36,415 nt of DNA from Gammaproteobacteria bacterium (GTDB lineage: Bacteria > Pseudomonadota > Gammaproteobacteria > GCA-001735895). Location: contig JAHEKJ010000026.1 of assembly GCA_024638385.1 (NCBI GenBank), forward strand, positions 1 through 36,415, read 5' to 3'. Position 1 is the stretch's first letter, and each line of letters starts with the position of its first letter. Shown here in pieces: positions 27,963 through 36,415 of this stretch. The position numbers and the translations under genes were made by a program. The notes under the pieces were generated by a model. It did no database searches. It was not told the DNA's origin and was given only the letters and a program-made list of their open reading frames with translations.

Positions 27963-28562
27963 TCAGTCTTCCATCCCGACGTAGCCGGGTAACTCCCGAA
28001 CCCGCCCGAGCCAGGCGCCGATGGCGGCATATCCGTCGAGATCGAACCCACCCTCGGGCGCAACGTGGGTGTAGGCATAGAGCGAAATATCGGCGATCGT
28101 GCAGGCCTGGCCGACGAAAAATGCATGACTCGCGAGGTGGCGCTCCATCAGGTCCAGCGCGCGATACCCGGCCTTGACCCGCGATTCGTATTCGGCCGCG
28201 CGCTCGGCCGGCATGTCGAGGTAGAACTTGATGAAGCGCGCGACCGCGATCGCCGGTTCGTGGGTGTACTGCTCGAAAAACTGCCATTCGAGAACGCGCG
28301 TCTGCGCCAACGGCGTCGCAGGCCAGTAAGGACTGCCTTGCGCGAGATAAAACAGTATCGCGTTGGACTCGGTCAGGACTTCGCCGTCGTCGGTTACGCA
28401 AACCGGGATCTGACCATTGGGATTCAGCGACAGAAACTCGCTGCGCCGGGTTTCGCCCTGGACCACGTCGACCGGGATCCACTCGTGTTCGAGCCCGCGC
28501 AGCGCACAGATCAGCTTGAGCTTGTAACAATTACCCGAGCGGGCATCGCCGTATATTTTCAT
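27963..28562 (-). CDS. Glutathione S-transferase family protein
   Basis: The protein has 199 residues. The N-terminal thioredoxin-like domain has SGNCYKLKL (a Ser/Cys active-site region), LNPNGQIPV with the cis-Pro, and ESNAILFYLA for glutathione gamma-Glu binding. The helical C-terminal domain contains FVGQACTIADISLYAY with the N-capping box. Substrate is unknown. It lies 12 bp after the lytic transglycosylase gene, so they may be co-transcribed. Downstream, 27862-27962 holds a perfect palindrome (27890-27903) but no T-run. Confidence 0.9.
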   Translation of the reverse strand: MKIYGDARSGNCYKLKLICALRGLEHEWIPVDVVQGETRRSEFLSLNPNGQIPVCVTDDGEVLTESNAILFYLAQGSPYWPATPLAQTRVLEWQFFEQYTHEPAIAVARFIKFYLDMPAERAAEYESRVKAGYRALDLMERHLASHAFFVGQACTIADISLYAYTHVAPEGGFDLDGYAAIGAWLGRVRELPGYVGMED

Positions 28563-28574
28563 ACCGCGACGATA

Positions 28575-30530
28575 TCAGTATTCGGGCTTTATGACACCCA
28601 TGCGGCTCGACATCAGCGTGCTCTGGCCGAGCGATTTGTCGAACACCGTGGCGTAGGCGAGAACCGCCTGGACGTAGTTACGGGTCTCGCGGAACGGCAC
28701 GGTTTCGACCCACAGGTCGGCCGACATCTGCTCGTCGCGAGGCAGCCAGCGACGCACGTTGCGCGGCCCTGCGTTGTAAGCGGCGGCGGCCAGCGCGACG
28801 TTGTTGTCGAAGCGATTCATGACGCTCTTGAGATAGTGCGTGCCGAAACGGATATTGTTCTCGACGTGCAGGATATCGGACCGACGCGGTCGCTTCATGC
28901 CCAGCGAACGCGCAACGCGGCGTGCGGTGCTCGGCATCAGCTGCATCAGGCCGAGCGCGCCGACATTGGAGCGCGCCAGCGGATCGAACAGGCTCTCGCG
29001 GCGCATGACGCCATAGATCAGCGACGGATCGAGTTCCTTCTTTTGCGCCAGCGCCATGACCTGTCGTTTGTACGGGGTCGGGAAGCGCAGGCTGAAATCG
29101 TTGCGATGCTCGGTTTTCGCGACCGTGCGGATCGCGCTGTCGTGCCACTGCCATTTCGACGCCAGCGTCGCCGCCTGCTTGATCTGATCGTGATCGAGGT
29201 AGCGCAGGGCCTGGAACCACTCGCGCTTGGCGTCAACCAGGCGATCGAGATAAAAAAGCTCGCGCGCGCGCAGCATGTGCGGGTTGTCGACGAGAAAGCT
29301 ATCCTCGTCGACCTCGACGCTGGCGGCGTTTTCCTGTTCGATGTGGTACTTGCGCTCGAGCTTGTCGGCGGCGAGGAAGCCGTAATAGCTGCTCTTGACC
29401 GCAAGCTGCTCGAGCAGGTCGAGCGACTCGACCAGCCTGCCCTCGGCCTCGAGTGCGCGCGACAGCCAGTATTGCCACTCGTTTTCCGCGTGCAGGTGCA
29501 CGGGCATGCGCTTGATCGTTTCGAGCAAACCCGGCCAGTCGCGCCCGCGCAACTGGATGCGCGCGAGCCACAGATGGGCCTGGTCGTTCATGGTCGACGG
29601 CTCGAGGTTCGCCAGCAGGGTCCGTGCCTCGGGCTCGTGCTGGTGGGCGGCCGACAGCGCGATCCGGCGCTGAACCTCGTCGACCTGGTTCTGGGTAAAG
29701 GCGAAGTCGTCGCGCATCAGGTTCCAGAATTCGAGCGCCTTGAGACTGTTCTTGCGCGCGAGGCGGTCGATCGCATGCGCGATGATCGCGCGGTTGCGCG
29801 CCGTGTCGGCGACATCGGCGAGACGTTTCAGCGAGCGCTCGGGGCGCAGGTGGGCACGATACCAGGTTTCGACCACGGCCTGATCGTCGGCTCCGAGCTT
29901 GCGCCCCAGGTAGCGCGCGAGATTGGGTCGCCGGGCCTTGAAGGCTTTTTCGATTCGCAGCCACACGACGGTGTCGGGGTCGGCGTGATTCTCGAGGTAG
30001 TACGCAAACGCCGCATCGCATTGCGACGGTTGCGAATATCCGCGCAACCAGACGCGCGATATCTCGTCGTCGAGCCCGTCGAGGCGCTGGAGTTCGAGCC
30101 GCGCCTGAAACGCGAAGCACTGCAGCCGGGTATTCTCGCGCGAATCCCAGACGCGCAGATAATTCTCCCAGTCGCGGCGTTTCGCCAGCGCCGACAGGTA
30201 CTTGCCGCGCGCGTGATAGACGAAAGGATAGTCGGCGTAGCGATCGAAGAAGCGCTCCGCCTGCGCGGGCTTGACCTTGTGCGCCTGGCGCCTGAACAGG
30301 TCGTACTCGAGGTAGGGTTGCGCCGGGTAACCTTCGAGTTCGCGCAACAGCTGCCTGAATCGGGTGATTTGCTTGCGCTCGAGCGCCTGGCTGGCGTCGT
30401 GGAACAGGCCGCGCTGGTGTTCGAAATTCGAAGCCTGCGCCGGGAGCGGGCCGAGCGTCGCCAGCAGCAGAATCGCTGCAGCTGTTCTGGCAGCCCTCCC
30501 GGGGCTGAGTCTCGAGGAGGCAGGCGCCAA
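28575..30530 (-). CDS. slt: Soluble lytic murein transglycosylase
   Basis: The protein has 651 residues, the usual Slt70 length. The start is TTG at 30530, with TAGGA six bases ahead; no ATG alternative gives a signal peptide. The signal peptide is about 1-33 (ending LPAQA). A long alpha-superhelical ring domain (about 35-480) precedes the goose-lysozyme-like domain: catalytic Glu512 in MRRESLFDP, GLMQLMPSTA (527-536) and AYNAGPRNV (584-592). It cleaves murein in the periplasm, forming 1,6-anhydro ends. It follows fumC by 68 bp. Confidence 0.94.
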   Translation of the reverse strand: MAPASSRLSPGRAARTAAAILLLATLGPLPAQASNFEHQRGLFHDASQALERKQITRFRQLLRELEGYPAQPYLEYDLFRRQAHKVKPAQAERFFDRYADYPFVYHARGKYLSALAKRRDWENYLRVWDSRENTRLQCFAFQARLELQRLDGLDDEISRVWLRGYSQPSQCDAAFAYYLENHADPDTVVWLRIEKAFKARRPNLARYLGRKLGADDQAVVETWYRAHLRPERSLKRLADVADTARNRAIIAHAIDRLARKNSLKALEFWNLMRDDFAFTQNQVDEVQRRIALSAAHQHEPEARTLLANLEPSTMNDQAHLWLARIQLRGRDWPGLLETIKRMPVHLHAENEWQYWLSRALEAEGRLVESLDLLEQLAVKSSYYGFLAADKLERKYHIEQENAASVEVDEDSFLVDNPHMLRARELFYLDRLVDAKREWFQALRYLDHDQIKQAATLASKWQWHDSAIRTVAKTEHRNDFSLRFPTPYKRQVMALAQKKELDPSLIYGVMRRESLFDPLARSNVGALGLMQLMPSTARRVARSLGMKRPRRSDILHVENNIRFGTHYLKSVMNRFDNNVALAAAAYNAGPRNVRRWLPRDEQMSADLWVETVPFRETRNYVQAVLAYATVFDKSLGQSTLMSSRMGVIKPEY

Positions 30531-30598
30531 AAGAAATCCTATTTTTTTCAGAACTTTAGCTAAAAGTCTAGAAGTGAAACATCAACTTGGCAAGCGTT

Positions 30599-31984
30599 TC
30601 ATTCGGCGTCGCCGCGGTGCGGTTCCGCGAGCTTGGCCGGATCCAGCAATTGGCGCAGCTCGGCCTCGTCGATATCCGTCATTTCCAGCGCTACTTCGAG
30701 TATAGATCGGTTTTCGGCGAACGCCCGCTTGCCGATCTCGGCGGCACGCTGATAGCCGATGATCGGGTTCAGCGCGGTCACCAGGATCGGGTTCTGTGCC
30801 AGATGCCGCGATAGCGCTTCGTCGTTGACCTCGAACTGCTCGATCACCGGTGCGAGGCTGCGGCAGGCGTTGCCGAGGATCTCGATGCTCTGCTGCAGGT
30901 TATAGGTAATGACCGGCAACATGACGTTGAGCTGGAAATTGCCCGATTGCGCGGCTTGCGCGATGGTCGCGTCGTTGCCGACGACTTGCGCGGCGACCAT
31001 CGCGACCGCCTCGGGGATGACCGGGTTGACCTTGGCCGGCATGATCGAGCTACCCGGTTGCAGGGCCTTGAGCCTGATCTCGCCGAGTCCCGACAGCGGC
31101 CCGGAATTCATCCAGCGCAAATCGTTGCTGATCTTGGTCAGCGAACTGGCGAGCACGCGCAGTTGCCCGCTCGCTTCGAGCGCGGTATTTTGCGACGCCA
31201 GCGCCTCGAAACGGTTTTCCATCGGCGCGAAGCGAATACCGGTTTCGCGCGCGAGATGGGCGCAGACGCGTTCACCGAAGTCGGCCGCGGTGTTGATACC
31301 CGTGCCGACCGCGGTGCCGCCGATCGCGAGTTGCTGCAATCGCGTCAGCGCGGTCTGGATGCGATAGCGATCGTTGCGAATCTGTGACGCCCAGGCCGAA
31401 ATTTCCTGTGCCAGCGTGACCGGCATCGCGTCCATCAGGTGGGTGCGGCCCGTCTTGATCGTATCCCGGTGGCGCTCCATGCGCTCGAGCAGCGCAGTCT
31501 CGAGCGCCTGTATCGCCGGCAGCAGGTGCTCGTGAATCCGCAGGCTGGCGGCGACGTGGATCGCCGACGGGAAGATATCGTTCGAGCTTTGCCCCATGTT
31601 GACGTGGTCGTTCGGATGCACCGCGCGCGAATCATCGCTGGCGAGCGTCGCCAGCACTTCGTTCGCGTTCATGTTGCTGCTGGTGCCCGAGCCGGTCTGA
31701 AAGACGTCGATACCGAACTGGTCGTGGTGTTCGCCGGCGATTATGCGGGCGGCGGCGGCGCGGATCGCGGCCGCGAATTCGGCGTCGAGCAGGCCGAGAT
31801 CCTCGTTGGCCGCGGCGCAGGCCTGCTTGAGCAGGGCCAGCGCGCGGATCGTCGAGGCCGGCAGCACGAGGTCGCTGAGCCTGAAATTGTCGAGCGCGCG
31901 CTGGGTCTGCGCCTGGTAGAGCGCGTCGGCCGGAATTTCGACCTCGCCCATGCTGTCGCTGACGGTAACCGTTTTGCGGCCCAT
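30599..31984 (-). CDS. fumC: Fumarate hydratase class II
   Basis: The protein has 461 residues. Motifs are QTGSGTSSNMNANEV, HPNDHVNMGQSSND, TGRTHLMDAMPV and the signature GSSIMPAKVNP with the mobile catalytic Ser. It is the iron-free, homotetrameric enzyme interconverting fumarate and malate. This family also holds aspartase and argininosuccinate lyase; the motif set and length favour FumC. No neighbour is a TCA gene. On the minus strand TACAAT at 32016-32021 could be a -10, without a clear -35. Confidence 0.95.
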   Translation of the reverse strand: MGRKTVTVSDSMGEVEIPADALYQAQTQRALDNFRLSDLVLPASTIRALALLKQACAAANEDLGLLDAEFAAAIRAAAARIIAGEHHDQFGIDVFQTGSGTSSNMNANEVLATLASDDSRAVHPNDHVNMGQSSNDIFPSAIHVAASLRIHEHLLPAIQALETALLERMERHRDTIKTGRTHLMDAMPVTLAQEISAWASQIRNDRYRIQTALTRLQQLAIGGTAVGTGINTAADFGERVCAHLARETGIRFAPMENRFEALASQNTALEASGQLRVLASSLTKISNDLRWMNSGPLSGLGEIRLKALQPGSSIMPAKVNPVIPEAVAMVAAQVVGNDATIAQAAQSGNFQLNVMLPVITYNLQQSIEILGNACRSLAPVIEQFEVNDEALSRHLAQNPILVTALNPIIGYQRAAEIGKRAFAENRSILEVALEMTDIDEAELRQLLDPAKLAEPHRGDAE

Positions 31985-32162
31985 GCGGATTTCCGGGACA
32001 CTGTTCGAAGGCGATATTGTAACGACCCGGCCGGCAAATGCACGTGCCTTGCGGAGTTCCGATTATCGGCTTGCGACGCCACAAAAGGCTGCGAACTGGG
32101 CTACAATCTAGACTGTTGCCGGCCGGCGCGCCGGGAAGCATTTTATAATCGAGGTGACCGCA

Positions 32163-32267
32163 ATGGAAAACGAAGATACGGTGGTGTTGACGCCCGAGGA
32201 AAAAGAAAAGATTCTCAAGAAAAAGCCCGAGGACGAGAAGCAGGAAGACGAGGAGAAGGAAGACTAG
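32163..32267 (+). CDS. Possible small acidic protein of 34 residues
   Basis: A short reading frame, MENEDTVVLTPEEKEKILKK then mostly Glu, Asp and Lys. GAGGTG at 32151-32156 is an excellent ribosome site six bases before the ATG, and a perfect TATAAT lies at 32144-32149, though so close that transcription would begin inside the ribosome site. The 178-bp gap after fumC otherwise shows nothing. The charge pattern would give one helix. Not a family I recognise; a chance ORF remains possible. Confidence 0.5.
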   Translation: MENEDTVVLTPEEKEKILKKKPEDEKQEDEEKED

Positions 32268-32288
32268 ACCTGCTCGACGCTACGGCCA

Positions 32289-32618
32289 TCAGCCGGTCAG
32301 GCAACGGATCGCCTTCGCACTCCCCCTGAAATCCTTCATCGACGATTGTTGCGTCTCCAGCACGTAGACGCCGCTGGCGCCGACCTCGGCGGCCTGCCGG
32401 CGCATCTTGTCGACCATCGACTGTAACGACAGATAGCCGCCTGTTACGCGGATATGGGCCAGCGTTTCGAAATCGCAGCGCGGCCGGTCGATGAAATACA
32501 CGATCACATCTTCGCTTGCGAGCGCCGCGCGCGGCTGGCCGACGACCAGTGCCCGTTCGGCGCAAGCCGATCCCAGCAGCAGCATTAAAAGCGTGATTGA
32601 AGTCAGGCGCGCGGTCAT
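32289..32618 (-). CDS. Small exported protein of unknown function
   Basis: The protein has 109 residues from the ATG at 32618. A hydrophobic signal LTSITLLMLLLGSACA could be cleaved after ACA by signal peptidase I; the lipobox is poor (GSAC). The remainder has CDFETLAHIRVTGGYLSLQSMVDKMRRQAAEVGASGVYVLE, resembling the RcsF/DUF-type small outer-envelope lipoproteins in fold only (beta-helix-beta with AxxxGA), and ends KAIRCLTG. It is read leftward, 56 bp after bioA. Confidence 0.7.
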   Translation of the reverse strand: MTARLTSITLLMLLLGSACAERALVVGQPRAALASEDVIVYFIDRPRCDFETLAHIRVTGGYLSLQSMVDKMRRQAAEVGASGVYVLETQQSSMKDFRGSAKAIRCLTG

Positions 32619-32674
32619 ATCGACCAGATTATCGGCCGCACCCCGGGGATCTTGACCGCTCGCCGGCCCGTTCG

Positions 32675-33970
32675 CTACCGCGGCTGCAGGGCGACGACCT
32701 CGGTGACCGCGGCGCACAGGCGATCCAGGTCTGCGGCGTCGATGACGTAAGCCGGCATCAGGTAGACCAGTCGGCCGAACGGCCGTACCCAGACGCCGGC
32801 GTCGACGAATTGCCGGCTGATCGTTCGCATGTCGACCGGTCGCTTCATTTCGACGACGCCGATCGCCCCGAGCACGCGGACTTCGGCGACCTGCGGCAGA
32901 TCGCGACACGGCGCGAGCGCCTCGCCGAGTTGCCGCTCGATGGCTTCGATCCGCGCCGCCCACGGCGATTCCAGCAGCAACTCGATGCTGGCCCGCGCGA
33001 CCGCACAGGCCAGCGGGTTGCCCATGAAGGTCGGGCCGTGCATGAACACGCCCGGGTCACCGGCATCGATCGTCGCGCTGACTTCGGTCGTCGCGATCGT
33101 CGCCGCGAGGCTCAGGTATCCGCCCGTCAGGGCCTTGCCGAGGCACAAAATGTCGGGCGCGATCGGCGCGTGCTCGCAGGCGAACAGCTTGCCGCTGCGG
33201 CCGAATCCGGTGGCAATTTCGTCGGCGATCAGCAGGATTCCGTGAGCGTCGCACAGCTCGCGCGCGCGTCGCAGGAAGTCGGCGGAATAAAAGTACATGC
33301 CGCCCGCGCCCTGCACCACGGGTTCGAGGATCAGCGCGGCGATTTCCGCGTGGTGTCCGGCGAACAATTGCGCCAGCGGAGCGATGTCCTCGTCGCTGCA
33401 AGGCTCGCCGAAGCGGCTACGCGGTCGCTCGACGAAATGCTGCTGCGCGAGCACCGACGTGAATAACCGGTGCATGCCGGTGACCGGGTCGCAAACCGAC
33501 ATCGCGCCGAGCGTATCGCCATGGTAGCCGCCGCGCAGCGTCGCAAAACGTTGCTTGCCGCCCTGCCCGCGCGCCTGCCAGTACTGTAGCGCCATTTTCA
33601 TCGCGACTTCGACGGCGACCGAGCCGGAATCGCAGATGAAGACCGATTGCAACGGTTCGGGAACGATCGTCAGCAGCGTCTCGACCAGCGAGACCGCCGG
33701 TTCGTGGGTCAGGCCGCCGAACATCACGTGCGCCATGCGCTCGAGCTGGGATTCGAGCGCGGCGTTGAGCCGCGGATGATTGTAACCGTGGATCGCGCAC
33801 CACCAGGACGCCATGCCGTCGATCAGCTCGCGCCCGTCGGCGAGGTAGAGGCGCACCCCGCGGGCGGATTCGACCGGGAAAACCGGCAGTTCGGAATGCA
33901 TCGCGCTATACGGATGCCAGATGTGCGCGCGGTCGATCTCGAGCAGGCGCTGCGTAGCAGGGTCGTTCAT
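32675..33970 (-). CDS. bioA: Adenosylmethionine-8-amino-7-oxononanoate aminotransferase
   Basis: The protein has 431 residues, a class III PLP aminotransferase. IWHPYSAM at 17-24 is typical of BioA. The PLP Lys is Lys279 in CLGKALTGGYLSLAAT, Asp250 lies in LLIADEIATGFGRSG, and GGYHGDTLGAMS carries the aromatic stack. It uses S-adenosylmethionine as amino donor in the biotin pathway. No bioBFCD is in the window, so this is a detached copy. Confidence 0.96.
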   Translation of the reverse strand: MNDPATQRLLEIDRAHIWHPYSAMHSELPVFPVESARGVRLYLADGRELIDGMASWWCAIHGYNHPRLNAALESQLERMAHVMFGGLTHEPAVSLVETLLTIVPEPLQSVFICDSGSVAVEVAMKMALQYWQARGQGGKQRFATLRGGYHGDTLGAMSVCDPVTGMHRLFTSVLAQQHFVERPRSRFGEPCSDEDIAPLAQLFAGHHAEIAALILEPVVQGAGGMYFYSADFLRRARELCDAHGILLIADEIATGFGRSGKLFACEHAPIAPDILCLGKALTGGYLSLAATIATTEVSATIDAGDPGVFMHGPTFMGNPLACAVARASIELLLESPWAARIEAIERQLGEALAPCRDLPQVAEVRVLGAIGVVEMKRPVDMRTISRQFVDAGVWVRPFGRLVYLMPAYVIDAADLDRLCAAVTEVVALQPR

Positions 33971-34026
33971 GGCGGCGATTGTAAGTAAATTGTTCGCGCC
34001 GGGTCCAATCGGCGTCGTAGCGCGCG

Positions 34027-34659
34027 TCAGGCGTCCTGGTGGCGTGGCGACCAGCCGGCGTCGAAACGCGCGACCGCGTCGACGAACAGTTCGGCGCCGC
34101 GCACGGCGCAGCGGCGCTCGAGCGTCGCGCGATCGACCGGGCCGCCGGCGTCGATGCGCGCCTGCGCGACGATGTCACCGCGGTCGAAGCGTTGCTCGAG
34201 CAGATGCAGGGTCACGCCGAAATCCGGGTCTTCGGCAGCGATCTGGGCGCCGAGCGGATCGGGCCCGCGGTAAGCCGGCAACAGCGACGGGTGCAGGTTC
34301 AGCGCGGCCTTGCGCGCGGCGCGAATCAGCGGTTCGCCGATCCGGTAGGGCCAGCAGGCGACGAGGATGAAATCGATTCGCCGCGCGGCGAAACTCGCGG
34401 CAAAACGCTCCTGATCGGCGGCGGGTGCGTGGTCGATAGCGCAGTCGCCGACCAGTGCGGCAAATTCGCCGGCTTCCTCGCCTGCCAGCAGGTCGATTTC
34501 GTCGATCGGTTTGGCCGCCGGTGAATAAGTCGGCACGACGATCCGCCGCGGCCGGCAGCCGAGTTGCCGCAGCGCGCGCAAGGCTTCGCAGGAAAACGCT
34601 GCCCCGGTGGCGAACAGCGCGAAATCGATGTCCGTCGGGTGCGGGTCAGGCCTCGTCAT
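34027..34659 (-). CDS. Formyltransferase-domain protein, Fmt-like but lacking the C-terminal domain
   Basis: The protein has 210 residues from ATG 34659 (a GTG sits just before). The formyltransferase fold is seen in [17 protein letters not shown], with the catalytic Asn121 and His123, and FDRGDIV with Asp159, giving the N-H-D triad of Fmt/GART. True Fmt has about 315 residues and an added OB-fold domain that binds tRNA; it is absent here. The start overlaps the def stop by 14 bp, so they are co-translated. Pairing with def hints at a formyl-methionine or formylated-amine role, but the acceptor is unknown. Confidence 0.88.
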   Translation of the reverse strand: MTRPDPHPTDIDFALFATGAAFSCEALRALRQLGCRPRRIVVPTYSPAAKPIDEIDLLAGEEAGEFAALVGDCAIDHAPAADQERFAASFAARRIDFILVACWPYRIGEPLIRAARKAALNLHPSLLPAYRGPDPLGAQIAAEDPDFGVTLHLLEQRFDRGDIVAQARIDAGGPVDRATLERRCAVRGAELFVDAVARFDAGWSPRHQDA

Positions 34660-35197
34660 CACAGGGTTGCAGCTCGATCACGCCCTGCCCGATCAAGGTG
34701 TCGAGGTAGCCGAAGCGACGCAGGTCGGCAATACGGAACGGGTACAGGATGCCGTCGAGGTGATCGCACTCGTGCTGCACGACGCGCGCGTGGAAGCCGC
34801 TCGCCTCGCGCTCGATCGGTTTGCCGTGCTGGTCGAAACCGCGGTAGCGGATGTCGCGGTAACGCGACACCACGCCGCGCATGCCGGGCACGCTGAGGCA
34901 GCCTTCCCAGCCGTCTTCGCGGGCGTCGCCGAGCGCTTCGATCTCGGGGTTGATCAGCACGGTCTCGGGCACCGGCGGCGCGTCGGGGTAGCGCGGATTG
35001 GTTTGGTAGCCGAAGATCACGACCCGCTGCGTGACGCCGATTTGCGGCGCGGCGAGCCCGGCGCCGTTCTCGGCCGCCATCGTGTCCCACATGTCTTCGA
35101 GCAGCGGCGCGAGCGTTTCCGCGTCGATCGGCGCGACCGGCCGGGAGACTTCGAGCAGGCGGGGATCGCCCATTTTGAGGACTTCTCTGATGGCCAT
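34646..35197 (-). CDS. def: Peptide deformylase
   Basis: The protein has 183 residues from ATG 35197, with AGGAG eight bases upstream; a longer frame extends across the promoter of the divergent gene and is rejected. All three motifs are present: [18 protein letters not shown] with the metal Cys, and QHECDHLDG (HExxH). It removes the formyl group from nascent proteins. It overlaps the formyltransferase-domain gene, an arrangement reminiscent of def-fmt. Confidence 0.95.
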   Translation of the reverse strand: MAIREVLKMGDPRLLEVSRPVAPIDAETLAPLLEDMWDTMAAENGAGLAAPQIGVTQRVVIFGYQTNPRYPDAPPVPETVLINPEIEALGDAREDGWEGCLSVPGMRGVVSRYRDIRYRGFDQHGKPIEREASGFHARVVQHECDHLDGILYPFRIADLRRFGYLDTLIGQGVIELQPCDDEA

Positions 35198-35218
35198 GGC
35201 GTGGGCTCCTTGGGGCGT

Positions 35219-35247
35219 TTGATTGTGCCAGATATCGGTGTTATAAC
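35219..35247 (+). promoter_or_regulatory. Candidate sigma-70 promoter of the agmatinase-family gene
   Basis: TTGATT (35219-35224) and TATAAC (35242-35247) are separated by 17 bp. GGAGG at 35264-35268 precedes the ATG at 35274. This is the cleanest promoter match in the window. Confidence 0.6.
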
Positions 35248-35273
35248 CAATCGATCCCGCCCCGGAGGACGCC

Positions 35274-36224
35274 ATGGCGCAACCCCCGCCGATCGAACCC
35301 GTCAGCGGCACCATCGTGCCGCGCTTCGCCGGCGCCGCGACCTTTTGCCGGCTGCCCGAATTGCGCGACGTGCCGTATTGCGACGTCGCGATCCTCGGCG
35401 TGCCGTTCGACGCCGGCACCAGCTACCGGCCGGGCGCGCGTTTCGGCCCGCAGGCCATCCGCCAGGCGTCGCGCCACCTGCGCACCAATTTTCACCCGGC
35501 CTACGACACCGAACCGTTCAGGACCCTGCAGGTCGCCGACGCCGGCGACGTCGCCTGCAATCCGTACAACATCGAGGAAGCAATCGGGCAAATCGAGGCC
35601 GCCGCCGGCGAAGTGCTCGAACGGGCGCCGGCGCTGGTCAGCCTCGGCGGCGATCACACGATCGCGGTGCCGCTGCTACGCGCCGTCAACCGGGTCGCCG
35701 GCCGCGTCGCGCTGGTGCATTTCGACGCGCATCTCGATACCTGGGATACCTATTTCGGCGCGCCCTACACCCACGGCACGCCGTTTCGCCGCGCCGCCGA
35801 GGAAAACCTGTTCGACGACGCCGCGTCGATGCACGTCGGCATCCGCGGTCCGCTCTACAGCCGCGACGACCTCGAACGCGACGCCGAACTCGGCTTCAAG
35901 GTCGTGCACTGCGACGAACTGCAAAGCCACGGCGTCGACCACGTCGTCGAGCGCATTCGCGCGCGCGTCGGCGAGCAACCGCTTTATCTTTCGATCGACA
36001 TCGACGTGCTCGATCCGGCGCACGCGCCCGGCACCGGCACGCCCGAAATCGCCGGACTCACGAGCCGCGAGCTGGTCAACATCGTCCGCGGATTACAGGG
36101 CCTGAACCTGGTCGGCGCCGACATAGTCGAGGTTGCGCCGGCCTACGATCACGCCGAGATCACGTCGCTGGCCGCGGCGACGATCGCCTTCGAGATGGTC
36201 AACCTGGTGGCCTGCCGCGCCTAG
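35274..36224 (+). CDS. speB: Agmatinase/ureohydrolase family protein
   Basis: The protein has 316 residues. The binuclear Mn ligands are present: His128 in LGGDHTI, Asp151, His153 and Asp155 in HFDAHLDTW, and Asp242 and Asp244 in [19 protein letters not shown]. It hydrolyses a guanidino compound to urea and an amine. Agmatine is the default guess, but guanidinobutyrase and guanidinopropionase look alike and no speA is nearby. Its stop overlaps that of the convergent transporter gene (CTAG, 36221-36224). Confidence 0.9.
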   Translation: MAQPPPIEPVSGTIVPRFAGAATFCRLPELRDVPYCDVAILGVPFDAGTSYRPGARFGPQAIRQASRHLRTNFHPAYDTEPFRTLQVADAGDVACNPYNIEEAIGQIEAAAGEVLERAPALVSLGGDHTIAVPLLRAVNRVAGRVALVHFDAHLDTWDTYFGAPYTHGTPFRRAAEENLFDDAASMHVGIRGPLYSRDDLERDAELGFKVVHCDELQSHGVDHVVERIRARVGEQPLYLSIDIDVLDPAHAPGTGTPEIAGLTSRELVNIVRGLQGLNLVGADIVEVAPAYDHAEITSLAAATIAFEMVNLVACRA

Positions 36225-36415
36225 CCCGGCGGCGGTATCGGTTGCGATTCCTCGCGCAGCGTGCGTTGCGCGAACCAGGCCACCGACGCGAGCAGCATCG
36301 CGCCGCCGATCAGCGTGTTGACCGACGGCGTCTCGCTGATCACGAGCCAGACCCACAGCGGCCCGAGAATGCTCTCGAGCAGGTAGACCAGCTGGACCTC
36401 GGCCGAATTGGCGTA
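36221..36415 (-). CDS. DMT/EamA-family transporter, C-terminal fragment (continues past the window)
   Basis: Sixty-four residues are visible. They begin YANSAEVQLVYLLESILGPLWVWL, typical of the ninth to tenth helix of EamA permeases (A-xxL-E-P/S-xxG-P), then ISETPSVNTLIGGAMLLASV and a short polar tail ending in IPPPG. EamA proteins export or import small metabolites; the substrate is unknown. It converges on the agmatinase-family gene. Confidence 0.75.
   Translation of the reverse strand, partial: YANSAEVQLVYLLESILGPLWVWLVISETPSVNTLIGGAMLLASVAWFAQRTLREESQPIPPPG

Overview
The window looks like chromosomal housekeeping DNA from a GC-rich gammaproteobacterium. The evidence is gene order: clpS-clpA-infA with a cspD-like gene and icd, fabD-fabG-acpP-fabF-mltG-tmk-holB-pilZ-tatD, ppsR divergent from ppsA, and nudJ...mnmA-hflD. 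Third-position GC is very high throughout, while promoter regions are locally AT-rich. A marine or sediment lineage is a guess, not something the sequence shows. I saw no rRNA, tRNA, CRISPR array, phage block or transposase gene.

Layout. 1-5746 (+): a 5'-truncated aryl-CoA-ligase-type enzyme overlapping a RidA-family gene, an AT-rich control region, then a thiolase/FadJ-like beta-oxidation pair whose second member carries a Lys/Ala-rich tail. 5881-13246 (-): a compact run read from fabD to tatD, covering fatty-acid synthesis, murein terminus processing, DNA precursors and replication, and pilus control, with a terminator after acpP. 13368-18153: infA (+), clpA and clpS (-), a cold-shock gene (+) and icd (+).

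18154-21857: a large hairpin repeat after icd, ppsR (-), a 307-bp element with terminal inverted repeats in the ppsR-ppsA control region, and ppsA (+). 22019-24797 (+): nudJ, a secreted protein with a possible Cys-His-Asp triad, mnmA and hflD, nearly all overlapping or abutting. 24802-26611: a low-molecular-weight tyrosine phosphatase (-) divergent from an unusual fusion of a HisA-like barrel and a nucleoside-deoxyribosyltransferase-like domain (+). 26622-31984 (-): fumC, a soluble lytic transglycosylase, a glutathione transferase, class I aldolase and a small lipoprotein. 32163-36415: a 34-codon acidic ORF (+), a secreted small protein, bioA, a formyltransferase-only protein overlapping a peptide deformylase (all -), an agmatinase-family gene (+) and the C-terminus of a DMT/EamA transporter (-).

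Most of the window is core metabolism. ppsA/ppsR, class I aldolase, fumC and icd cover PEP, gluconeogenic and TCA steps; the fab run makes fatty acids while the fadI/fadJ-like pair breaks them down. The best candidate for something undescribed is the fusion protein at 25391-26611: its HisA half has lost both catalytic aspartates expected of ProFAR isomerase, and its C-terminal half keeps a deoxyribosyltransferase-like signature. Second is the small inverted-repeat element between ppsR and ppsA.
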